Assembly (NCBI GenBank): GCA_036504895.1
Contig: DASXUJ010000037.1
Coordinates: forward strand, 1 to 34,009
From: Syntrophorhabdaceae bacterium
GTDB lineage: Bacteria > Desulfobacterota > Syntrophorhabdia > Syntrophorhabdales > Syntrophorhabdaceae
Length of the DNA: 34,009 nt
Reading direction: 5' to 3'
A program made the position numbers and the translations under genes. This document shows, in pieces, positions 9,081 through 16,728 of this stretch (the first letter of the stretch is position 1; each line of letters opens with the position of its first letter). The notes beneath the pieces are model-generated. The model worked only from the letters and a program-made list of their open reading frames with translations. It ran no database searches and had not been told where the DNA came from.

Positions 9081-9452
9081 CTATACGGGGAGCCCCCGTT
9101 TTCGCAACTCTTCCGCCTTTTGTTCCGAACAGGCTTCGCAGCGGAATTCCGGCCTCTTGTCTGCTGTTTTATCATACCCCGGAGCTTTCACGATTCGATA
9201 ACCCCGGGCCTCTCTCCCGCAAGTGACGCATACTACGACGTCCCTGATCTCCCATTGGGCGCTCAGTGCCCGGGAGGTAAAGATGAACCTGTCTATCCAA
9301 AAAAATATGAGGCCGCCGATAAAATTTGCAATGATAGTGGCGGTGAGTCTCCCCGTACCGGAGAGGACATAGAGGACCCCTGCCAGTATGGGGGTGGAGA
9401 GTTGCCACCTTATCAGATAGAGACCGTATCTTTTCCAGTTAAAAGCCGTCAT
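9081..9452 (-). CDS. Small membrane protein with C-terminal zinc ribbon (GtrA-like N-terminus)
   Basis: The 123-residue protein has two hydrophobic segments (about 11-31 and 36-58: TATIIANFIGGLIFFWIDRF) followed by a cytoplasmic tail with two Cys pairs, CVTC and CEAC, about 35 residues apart, typical of a structural zinc ribbon. The membrane part resembles one half of a GtrA-type protein (polysaccharide or lipid-linked sugar translocation). I recognise the overall pattern from conserved uncharacterised proteins of Desulfobacterota, but no function is known to me. GGGAGG stands just before the ATG, and a clear promoter lies upstream. Confidence 0.7.
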   Translation of the reverse strand: MTAFNWKRYGLYLIRWQLSTPILAGVLYVLSGTGRLTATIIANFIGGLIFFWIDRFIFTSRALSAQWEIRDVVVCVTCGREARGYRIVKAPGYDKTADKRPEFRCEACSEQKAEELRKRGLPV

Positions 9453-9481
9453 TTTCCTCCCTTGCCGCAGAGTACCTAAAT

Positions 9482-9509
9482 ACTATAAAAGGAAACGCTC
9501 TCTTGTCAA
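9482..9509 (-). promoter_or_regulatory. Sigma-70 promoter of the membrane/zinc-ribbon gene
   Basis: On the minus strand TTGACA (9509-9504) and TATAGT (9487-9482) are separated by 16 bp. Transcription would start near 9475, leaving a 5' leader of about 23 nt that contains the GGGAGG ribosome site. Confidence 0.6.
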
Positions 9510-9553
9510 CAATTGGGGGGTACGTCGCGGGGCGAAGAGAATGAGGTCCGCTT

Positions 9554-9583
9554 TTGACAAAATCAGCCTCTTTATACTAGAGT
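9554..9583 (+). promoter_or_regulatory. Candidate sigma-70 promoter of trmI
   Basis: A perfect TTGACA (9554-9559) is followed after 18 bp by TAGAGT (9578-9583), a 4/6 match to the -10 consensus. It lies about 70 bp before the trmI start and is divergent from the promoter at 9482-9509. Confidence 0.4.
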
Positions 9584-9653
9584 AAGAGCGCCAGGTATCG
9601 GTGTAGGTACGACAAACCATGGCAAGTAAAACAAATCGGACCATAGAGGATAA

Positions 9654-10490
9654 ATGAAGACCATTGAAGAGAACGATCTCGTCCTGATCATTCATAAAGA
9701 CAGGAAATATTTGAAAAGAGTGGGAGCGGACAGATCGTTCCACGGGAAAGGCGGCGCCATCAATTTTGCCGATCTTATCGGAAAACCCTATGGCCTTCAC
9801 TGGGAAGGATACGACCTTTACGAGCCGACCATAGAAGACATTATCATGTACGGGCTCCTGCGAGAGACGCAGATCATATTTCCTAAAGATGGATTTTACA
9901 TTCCTTTTAAATTGAATGTAAAAAGCGGCTCCAGGGTGCTTGAAGTGGGCACCGGCAGCGGCGCCCTCACCTACCTCTTTTCCCATGCAGTCGGTCCCGA
10001 GGGCGGGGTGGTCAGTTTTGAGAAAGAGGACAGGCATTTCAGGAATGCCAGGAAGAATATGGAGCGTTTCCTCGAGTGGAAGAACGTGGAGCTTCGTCAC
10101 CAGGATATAGACGACTATGAAGGAGTGCCTTTTGACGCAGTATTTGTCGATGTAAGAGAGCCGTGGCTTTACCTTTCGAAGGTAAGGAACCTTCTGAAGG
10201 AAAGCGGTACTATCGGCATGATCGTGCCCACTGCAAACCAGATCAGCGAAATATTGAAAGAGATTCATAAAGGCTTCGGCCATGTAGAGGTCCTGGAGAT
10301 AATGCTCAGAAAATATAAGACCATTGCGGAAAGGGTGAGGCCCGAAGACCGGATGATCGGACATACGGGCTTCCTGATCTTTGCCCGTAAGAGGGAAGGG
10401 GCCGGGGATGACGCCGCGACAGGGCCCGAGGAAAAGGTCCGATATGCGGATGACGGCGTCGATGGAGAGGGAGACGTCTTCAGGGAATAG
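9654..10490 (+). CDS. trmI: tRNA (adenine-58-N1)-methyltransferase TrmI
   Basis: The 278-residue protein has the TrmI layout. A small N-terminal beta domain carries HKDRKYLKRV and HGKGGAINFADLIGKPYG. The segment LYEPTIEDIIMYGLLRETQIIFPKD leads into SAM motif I, VLEVGTGSGALTYLF, and the acidic FEKEDR. FDAVFVDVREPW follows as motif IV. TrmI makes m1A58 in the T-loop of tRNA, stabilising the tertiary fold. AGAGGA precedes the ATG. The last ~20 residues are acidic and low-complexity. It is convergent with the LOG-family gene, with 13 bp between the stops and no obvious terminator. Confidence 0.9.
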   Translation: MKTIEENDLVLIIHKDRKYLKRVGADRSFHGKGGAINFADLIGKPYGLHWEGYDLYEPTIEDIIMYGLLRETQIIFPKDGFYIPFKLNVKSGSRVLEVGTGSGALTYLFSHAVGPEGGVVSFEKEDRHFRNARKNMERFLEWKNVELRHQDIDDYEGVPFDAVFVDVREPWLYLSKVRNLLKESGTIGMIVPTANQISEILKEIHKGFGHVEVLEIMLRKYKTIAERVRPEDRMIGHTGFLIFARKREGAGDDAATGPEEKVRYADDGVDGEGDVFRE

Positions 10491-10503
10491 GCAGGTATCG
10501 AAA

Positions 10504-11154
10504 TTAAAGGATAACGAATCTCTTTACATATTCGACAATCTCTTCAGGGTCATCCATTACTTTGAATATATGGAAATCCTCTTTTGAGATGAGGTTTTGG
10601 GCAAGCAGCTGTCCGGTCATCCATTCCATGATCGGTTTCCAATAGGAAGAATCGACGAGGATGACGGGGAAAGGCTTTATCTTCCTTGTTTGAATGAGCG
10701 TCAGGGCTTCGAAACACTCGTCGAGGGTCCCGAACCCTCCCGGCATGACAATGTAAGCCATGGCATATTTCACGAACATCACCTTTCGCACGAAAAAATA
10801 CCTGAAGTGGAGACTCAGGTTGGAATAGGGGTTCGGTTTTTGCTCAAAGGGCAGCTCGATATTGACCCCCACCGATTTAACTCCCTCCTCGGATGCTGCT
10901 TTGTTGGCAGCTTCCATGACGCCGCCCCCGCCCCCGGTGATGATGTTGAATCCGCTCTTGGCCACGAGCTTCGCCAGTTCATAGGTCCTCGTATAGAGAG
11001 GGTCGCCGTCTTTGCAGCGGGCGCTCCCGAAAAAACTGATGGCGGGCTGTATCTCCGAGAGGTTTTCGAAGCCTTCCACGAATTCGGCCATAATATGGAA
11101 CATTCTCCATGTATCCCTTACAGTGATATCATCTATAACATACTGTTTTTCCAC
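10504..11154 (-). CDS. LOG-family phosphoribohydrolase (TIGR00730-type Rossmann protein)
   Basis: From the GTG at 11154 the protein is 216 residues. It contains ISFFGSARC, the nucleotide-binding GGGGGVMEAANKAA and the LOG signature PGGFGTLDECFEALT. LOG proteins cleave nucleoside 5'-monophosphates to free base and ribose 5-phosphate (cytokinin activation in plants; nucleotide turnover in bacteria). An upstream in-frame ATG at 11193 would add 13 residues but has no ribosome site and lies upstream of the transcription start predicted from the promoter at 11194-11222. The GTG has AGGGG at proper spacing, so I prefer it. Confidence 0.85.
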   Translation of the reverse strand: MEKQYVIDDITVRDTWRMFHIMAEFVEGFENLSEIQPAISFFGSARCKDGDPLYTRTYELAKLVAKSGFNIITGGGGGVMEAANKAASEEGVKSVGVNIELPFEQKPNPYSNLSLHFRYFFVRKVMFVKYAMAYIVMPGGFGTLDECFEALTLIQTRKIKPFPVILVDSSYWKPIMEWMTGQLLAQNLISKEDFHIFKVMDDPEEIVEYVKRFVIL

Positions 11155-11193
11155 GCTTTCCCCTTTTTGCCTTGAGATTTTGAAGGTTGACAT

Positions 11194-11222
11194 ATATTAT
11201 TTACATGGGAAGGAGATGTCAA
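11194..11222 (-). promoter_or_regulatory. Consensus sigma-70 promoter of the LOG gene
   Basis: On the minus strand TTGACA (11222-11217) and TAATAT (11199-11194) are exactly 17 bp apart. The start point would be near 11187, downstream of the ATG at 11193 and upstream of the GTG at 11154, so the promoter decides the start codon. Confidence 0.65.
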
Positions 11223-11232
11223 ATCAAAATGT

Positions 11233-12009
11233 ATGGGTGAGATATTTGTAGGGACAAGCGGTTTTTCATTTGCCGATTGGGTTGGCGAGGTATATCCGGC
11301 AGGCATTAAGAAACAGGAGATGCTCCCCTATTATGAACAGGTTCTAGGCTTTAAGGCCCTCGAAGTCAATTTTACCTATTACGCGCTGCCGTCAAAAAGG
11401 ACGATGGAATCCTTCATTGCCAGGACGTCCCCGGACTTTCTTTTTGCCGTGAAAGCATATAAGGGTCTTACGCACGAGAGAAACGAGGACCCGACGGGAC
11501 TTATGAGACTGTTCAAGGAAGGTGTGGCCCCCCTCAATGGAAATATGAAAAGTCTCTTATTTCAGTTTCCTTACGGGTTCATTCCCAACGGCAGGAACCT
11601 TGACTACCTCAAGCTTCTCAAGGACGAATTCGGTGAATTCGGACCGGTAGTGGAGTTCAGGAACGTAAAGTGGTCGGACGAACGCTATATGGAGATCCTG
11701 AGAGGCCTCTCGGTGGGTTGTTGCGTGGTGGATGAACCGGAACTCGCGGGGCTTCTTCCTTTCAAGCCTGTCCTCACCTCAGATACAGGATACTTCCGTT
11801 TCCACGGCAGGAACAAGAATTGGTTCGGTGCGCCGATGGAGGTAAGATACGACTATCTCTATACCAAAGAGGAGCTAAGCGGCCCCCTTGCAGCCGTGAA
11901 GGAAGTCGCGTCGAAGGCGGCCGTGACGTTCGTGTTTTTCAATAATTGTCATCAGGGCAAGGCGGCAAAGAACGGACGAATGTTTCTGGAGATGCTGAAA
12001 GGCGGTTGA
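11233..12009 (+). CDS. DUF72 (YecE-like) family protein
   Basis: The 258-residue protein is a typical DUF72 TIM-barrel. It starts IFVGTSGFSFADWVGEVYP, has VNFTYYALPS and VVEFRNVKW in the middle, and YFRFHGRNKNW then FFNNCHQGKAAKNG at the end. The family is widespread and structurally known, but has no agreed biochemical function. Only a distant GGAGG (about 17 nt upstream) precedes the ATG, so the initiation signal is unusual; no better in-frame start is visible. A GACGGG/CCCGTC hairpin (12023-12050) separates it from the ROK gene. Confidence 0.88.
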   Translation: MGEIFVGTSGFSFADWVGEVYPAGIKKQEMLPYYEQVLGFKALEVNFTYYALPSKRTMESFIARTSPDFLFAVKAYKGLTHERNEDPTGLMRLFKEGVAPLNGNMKSLLFQFPYGFIPNGRNLDYLKLLKDEFGEFGPVVEFRNVKWSDERYMEILRGLSVGCCVVDEPELAGLLPFKPVLTSDTGYFRFHGRNKNWFGAPMEVRYDYLYTKEELSGPLAAVKEVASKAAVTFVFFNNCHQGKAAKNGRMFLEMLKGG

Positions 12010-12075
12010 ATTCGTGAATATCGACGGGGATACCCATAGTGTCTCCCGTCACTTATGAGAGGAAAGGATGTGCCT

Positions 12076-13017
12076 ATGAGAATAGGAATAGACTTGGGAG
12101 GAACAAAAATAGTCGGCGGCCTGGTCGATGCTTCGGGCAATGTCACGGGGAGGACTAAGATCCCCACTGTTGCCGGCTCCGGGTATGCCGGGGTCCTTGC
12201 AGACCTTGCTTCTCTTGTGAACGAAGTTATCGCAAAGAGCGGGATCTCGAGGAAGGCCGTGGAGAGGATAGGGATAGCCTCCGCGGGTCAGATTGAGAAA
12301 TATACCCAGAAAATAGTTTTTTCTCCCAATTTGGGCTGGTGGGACGTACCGTTAAAGGACGACCTGGAGCGGGAGACGGGTATCGCCGTTATGGTCGAGA
12401 ATGACGTCAACGCCGCTACCTACGGGGAATGGAAGTTCGGTCTGAGGCAGACGCCCTCCCATGTGCTCGGTGTTTTTGTGGGAACGGGCATAGGCGGAGG
12501 CCTTATCCTGGACGGGAGGATCTACAGAGGCTTTTCGAATGTGGGCGGAGAGATCGGCCACATGACGCTCAACCCGGAGGGGTACCGGTGCCATTGCGGC
12601 AATAGGGGATGTTTTGAGGCATACTGCGGAGGCTCCTATATCGTCGAAAGGGTAAGGGGCAGGCTCCGCGAGGGCTACAGGGGAAAAGTCTGGGGCCTTA
12701 CGGGCGGGATGATCGAGCTCCTGAACGCAGGCCATATAGAACAGGCGGCCATGGAGGGAGACGAACTCTGCAATAATCTGTGGGCAGAGGTCGTCGAGTA
12801 TATGGGCGCCGGCCTCGCGAGCCTCGTGAACATCCTCAACCCGGAGCTCGTGATGTTGGGGGGAGGCGTGATCTTCGGGTCAACAGGTCTCATGGAAGAC
12901 GCGGCAAAGGCCATGGAGAGACGGGTGATGCCGGCATCCGCGAAGGGCCTTCGTATCGAAAAGGTCAGGCTTGGTGAGGACGCGGCTATTGTGGGCGCCG
13001 CCTATATGGAAGAGTGA
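12076..13017 (+). CDS. ROK-family sugar kinase (glucokinase-like)
   Basis: Starting at 12076, behind a GAGGAAAGGA ribosome site, the protein is 313 residues. The ATP-binding motif is GIDLGGTKIVGG, catalytic END is in VENDVNAATYGEW, and the second phosphate loop is GVFVGTGIGGGLIL. The ROK zinc motif is CHCGNRGCFEAYCGG, with all three Cys and an upstream His (GHMTL). ROK kinases phosphorylate glucose, mannose, fructose or N-acetyl sugars; the exact sugar is not readable. The phosphohexomutase follows 52 bp later, so a hexose-phosphate role is plausible. An ATG at 12055 is in frame but not next to a ribosome site. Confidence 0.87.
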   Translation: MRIGIDLGGTKIVGGLVDASGNVTGRTKIPTVAGSGYAGVLADLASLVNEVIAKSGISRKAVERIGIASAGQIEKYTQKIVFSPNLGWWDVPLKDDLERETGIAVMVENDVNAATYGEWKFGLRQTPSHVLGVFVGTGIGGGLILDGRIYRGFSNVGGEIGHMTLNPEGYRCHCGNRGCFEAYCGGSYIVERVRGRLREGYRGKVWGLTGGMIELLNAGHIEQAAMEGDELCNNLWAEVVEYMGAGLASLVNILNPELVMLGGGVIFGSTGLMEDAAKAMERRVMPASAKGLRIEKVRLGEDAAIVGAAYMEE

Positions 13018-13069
13018 CCGATAAGGGGAGCGGCTCCCGGCCGGGGAAAAGGAATAGGAGAGATAAAAG

Positions 13070-14434
13070 ATGAACACCCAGATATTCCGTGAATATGATA
13101 TCAGAGGCACTGTTGATCCTGATCTGAGTGATGAGGTAGTGACCGACATAGGAAGGGCATATGCCGCCTATATGAGAGAAAAGGGCAAAAAAACCGTCTC
13201 CCTTGCCAGGGACTGCAGACTCAGCTCGGAGCACCTTCGCGACGTCCTCCTTTCCGGGATGATGGAAGGGGGCCTTCACGTAATCGATCTCGGCTTGATT
13301 CCCACCGGCCTTTTCTACTTTTCTCTCTTCAATTATGATGTGGACGGCGGGGTCATGATCACGGGAAGCCATAATCCGGGCGATCAAAACGGATTTAAGA
13401 TTGCCTTCGAAAAAGCCACTATTTTCGGTGAAGAGATACAGAAACTGAAGAAGATCATAGAAGAGAGAAGATTCCTTACGGGTGAAGGCTCCTGCGAAAG
13501 ATATACAGATCTGGTGAATGATTATTACAGATTTCTGAGAACAAATATTTCACTCAAAAATAGATTCAATATAGTCCTCGATGCGGGAAACGGCACGGCA
13601 GGGGTGGTGGCGCTCCCCATACTCAGAGAGATGGGTCAGCAGGTCACCGAGCTTTTTTGCGATATGGACGGACGATTCCCCAACCACCATCCCGACCCCA
13701 CAGTGGAGAAGAACCTGGTCGATTTGAGGAGGATGGTAGTTGAAAAGAATGCCGACGTCGGCATCGGCTATGACGGCGACGGGGACAGGATCGGGGTAAT
13801 TGACGAAAAAGGGGGCATAATCTGGGGTGACTACCTCATGATTATCTTTGCCCGGGACATACTGAAGAGGCATAAAGGAGCCACTATCGTGTCGGAGGTG
13901 AAGTGCTCCACAAACCTCTTCGATCAGGTCGAAAAGAGCGGCGGCAATCCCATAATGTGGAAGGCGGGCCACTCCCTCATCAAACAGAAGATGAAAGAGA
14001 CCGGCGCCCTCCTCGGAGGAGAAATGAGCGGTCATGTATTCTTCGGAGAGAGATTTTTCGGTTATGACGACGCGATATACGCGACCCTGAGACTTCTGGA
14101 GATCATGGGGAACGACGACAGGCCTTTGTCCGAGTACCTTGCGGACCTCCCTAAAATGTACTCTACTCCCGAGATACGGATCGATTGTCCCGACACGCTG
14201 AAGTTTGATGTGGTAAAAAGTCTTACCGAATACTACCGGGAGCGTTATAAGGTGATCGACATCGACGGGGTGAGGGTGATCCTCCAGGGCGGATGGGGGC
14301 TGGTCCGGCCATCGAATACGGGACCCATACTCGTGCTGAGATTCGAGGCAACGACCGAAGACGGTCTGAAAAAGATACAAGATATGGTGACGGGCGATCT
14401 TACCCGAATCATGGAAGAGCGGAGGGCACACTGA
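13070..14434 (+). CDS. Phosphomannomutase/phosphoglucomutase (AlgC-type)
   Basis: The 454-residue alpha-D-phosphohexomutase has the four expected domains. The catalytic phosphoserine loop is MITGSHNPGDQNGFK, the metal loop is GIGYDGDGDRIGVI, the sugar loop is GGEMSGHVFF, and the phosphate-binding C-terminal domain ends with RPSNTGPILVLRFEA. The enzyme interconverts hexose 1- and 6-phosphates, feeding GDP-mannose or UDP-glucose and hence LPS and polysaccharide synthesis. The start is well supported by GGAGAG upstream. Length is typical of bifunctional PMM/PGM enzymes. The N-terminal phrase QIFREYDIRG is diagnostic. Confidence 0.9.
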   Translation: MNTQIFREYDIRGTVDPDLSDEVVTDIGRAYAAYMREKGKKTVSLARDCRLSSEHLRDVLLSGMMEGGLHVIDLGLIPTGLFYFSLFNYDVDGGVMITGSHNPGDQNGFKIAFEKATIFGEEIQKLKKIIEERRFLTGEGSCERYTDLVNDYYRFLRTNISLKNRFNIVLDAGNGTAGVVALPILREMGQQVTELFCDMDGRFPNHHPDPTVEKNLVDLRRMVVEKNADVGIGYDGDGDRIGVIDEKGGIIWGDYLMIIFARDILKRHKGATIVSEVKCSTNLFDQVEKSGGNPIMWKAGHSLIKQKMKETGALLGGEMSGHVFFGERFFGYDDAIYATLRLLEIMGNDDRPLSEYLADLPKMYSTPEIRIDCPDTLKFDVVKSLTEYYRERYKVIDIDGVRVILQGGWGLVRPSNTGPILVLRFEATTEDGLKKIQDMVTGDLTRIMEERRAH

Positions 14435-14451
14435 ATATTCCGTACCATATA

Positions 14452-16728
14452 ATGAAACCGGCCCGTTACGCGGGTATCGAGCCCCACGCGGTAATGAAGG
14501 ACCCCGCAGCGGTGACGGTGAGATTCGCCCTGGCCTATCCGGATATTTATGAAGTGGGTATGTCCTACTACGGCCTCTTTCTCCTCTACGAGCTGATGAA
14601 CAACCGGGAGGATACATGGTGCGAGCGCTGTTTCGCTCCATGGCACGATATGGAGAATTACCTGAGAGAAGGAAACCGTCCCCTCGTCACCCTTGAATCC
14701 CATACCCCACTCGCGGTTATGGACGGGATCGGCTTTTCCCTTTCTTATGAGCTCAACGTAACAAATGTGCTCAACATGCTTTCTCTCGCGGGCATCCCCC
14801 TGAGGTCGGCCGAGCGTGAAAAGGGACCCATTATCGTGGGCGGCGGCCCGCTCATGCTGAACCCCAGGCCTTTCGAGACTTTTTTCGACATAATAGTCGT
14901 GGGGGAAGCGGATCACGCCATTCTCGATATCCTCGATGTACTGAAGGCCATGAAAGGGATGAACAGGAGCGAGATCGTTCGGGAACTGGGTACTATCGAG
15001 GGCGTATATGCGCCCCTTTACCCCCGGGCACGGGTGAAGAGGCTCTTCATCGAAAATCTGGATAACGCCTATCACCCTGTGCGGCCGCCCATTCCAGTGG
15101 TAGGCAGCATCCACAACAGATTGAATGTCGAGGTATCGAGGGGGTGCGGCAACGGGTGCAGGTTCTGTATGGCCGGGTTCGGCTACAGACCCTATCGCGA
15201 GCGTTCTTTTGAAACCGTGGCAGGAATTATTGATCGTGCATTGAGGAAGACCGGTTACGAGGAAGTCTCCCTTCTTTCTCTCAGCTCCGGTGATTATAGC
15301 TGTCTTTTTGATGTTATCAACCACATTAAAATGCATCACAGAGGCGTGTCGGTGGCCCTGCCGTCCCTTAAGATCGGAAGCATCGGCGAAGAGGAGATAC
15401 AGATCATAGCAGACATCGCGCATACGGGCTTCACTTTTGCCCTGGAGTCGGCGTCTGTGGATATGAGGCGCCGTCTCAACAAGAACATTGATTTCGAGGC
15501 CCTCGTGAGGGTTTTGCCGGTCCTCAAGAAGTGCGGGTGGAGAAAGCTGAAACTTTACTTCATGATAGGCTTCCCGTGGGAGAAAGAGGAAGATATCATG
15601 AGTATTCGGGAGCTCGTGACCCCTTTCGCAAGAGAGGGCATAAATATAAACCTTGCGGTTTCGCCCTTCATTCCGAAACCCCACACACCCTTTCAGGGGT
15701 TGGCCATGGAGAGCGAGAGCGTGCTCGCAGAAAAGATGGCCATGATAAAAAGGGCGCTGAAAAAAAAGAACGTGACCGTGAGGTACAGGGACATAAGGAC
15801 CAGCGCTATAGAAGCGGTTATTTCAAGGGGGGACGAACGTCTCTCCCCTCTCTTCGAGTACCTTGCGGACCATGGGGCGAAACTGGAAGCCTGGAGAGAA
15901 TTTTTCAGGCCTGAGCTATATGACGACTGGTTCCGGAAAGAAGGTCTTTCCATGGAGGGCTACCTCGGCGCCATTGCTCCGGGAGAAAGATTGCCTTGGG
16001 AATTTATAGAAACGGGCGTCGAAAAGGCCTTTCTCGATGCAGAATTTCTGAAGGCGGACATGGGCGAGGGGACGGAAGACTGTTATACCGGCTGTGCGGC
16101 ATGCGGGATCGGATGCCGCCGCACCGATACGTCTCCCTCAGACCCGGCCGAAGAATTGACCCCCTCTCCGGAAGACCGGGGCCCGGTGAGTCTCATACGC
16201 AATGCAGTCCACCTTTCCTACAAGTTCACCTTCAGGTACGGGAAATACGGTGACTCCAGGTATATAGGCCATCTCGACACGATGAATATCCTTCTGAGGG
16301 CTCTGAGGTCAGCGGGAATACTGATAAAGATGCACGGAAAATATCATCCCCTGCCTAAAATTTCCCTGTCCGAAGCCTTGCCCATGGGAATAGAGAGTAC
16401 CTGTGAGCTCATAGAAGTGGAAACGGAAGGGGGAATCCTGCCCGACCGGATGTTGGTGGCAGAGATGAACAAGACATTACCCAGGGGAATGAGGATTTTT
16501 GAATTTCGCGCGGGCACGTTGCAGAGCTTAACCCGGGACTACGCATTTTTATTCGTTTCTCACGAGCCCGTGGATCTGGAAAGGGTATGGCCCCGGGAGA
16601 GAGGGGGGCGTTATTTCTCCATCTCCAAAGAGAGGAAGGGGATCAAAGAGCTATGGAAAAGCGGACGGTTTGAGCGTATTGTAAAAATGGAGGCGAGAAG
16701 GATCGATGGCATCGGAACTGATAATTAA
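14452..16728 (+). CDS. Fused TIGR03960 radical SAM / TIGR03936 (DUF2344) protein
   Basis: From the ATG at 14452 the protein is 758 residues. Residues 1-200 form a B12-binding-like N-terminal domain. The radical SAM core has the [4Fe-4S] motif CGNGCRFC (C232, C236, C239; CX3CX2C). A second Cys-rich motif, CYTGCAACGIGC, follows near residues 544-556. The C-terminal ~165 residues (from KFTFRYGKYGDSRYIGHLD) are the DUF2344 domain, often a separate protein. The function of this pair is unknown. The next gene, RNase G, overlaps by 23 nt. The start is uncertain: GGAGGG lies 25 nt before the ATG but 4 nt before an in-frame CTG at 14431, which would add seven residues. Confidence 0.85.
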   Translation: MKPARYAGIEPHAVMKDPAAVTVRFALAYPDIYEVGMSYYGLFLLYELMNNREDTWCERCFAPWHDMENYLREGNRPLVTLESHTPLAVMDGIGFSLSYELNVTNVLNMLSLAGIPLRSAEREKGPIIVGGGPLMLNPRPFETFFDIIVVGEADHAILDILDVLKAMKGMNRSEIVRELGTIEGVYAPLYPRARVKRLFIENLDNAYHPVRPPIPVVGSIHNRLNVEVSRGCGNGCRFCMAGFGYRPYRERSFETVAGIIDRALRKTGYEEVSLLSLSSGDYSCLFDVINHIKMHHRGVSVALPSLKIGSIGEEEIQIIADIAHTGFTFALESASVDMRRRLNKNIDFEALVRVLPVLKKCGWRKLKLYFMIGFPWEKEEDIMSIRELVTPFAREGININLAVSPFIPKPHTPFQGLAMESESVLAEKMAMIKRALKKKNVTVRYRDIRTSAIEAVISRGDERLSPLFEYLADHGAKLEAWREFFRPELYDDWFRKEGLSMEGYLGAIAPGERLPWEFIETGVEKAFLDAEFLKADMGEGTEDCYTGCAACGIGCRRTDTSPSDPAEELTPSPEDRGPVSLIRNAVHLSYKFTFRYGKYGDSRYIGHLDTMNILLRALRSAGILIKMHGKYHPLPKISLSEALPMGIESTCELIEVETEGGILPDRMLVAEMNKTLPRGMRIFEFRAGTLQSLTRDYAFLFVSHEPVDLERVWPRERGGRYFSISKERKGIKELWKSGRFERIVKMEARRIDGIGTDN

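Noticed and set aside
13550-15684. Long minus-strand frames of 363 and 479 residues
   Set aside because: They run opposite to the phosphohexomutase and radical SAM genes, whose motifs are complete; the opposite frames are His/Arg/Pro-rich and have no recognisable domain.
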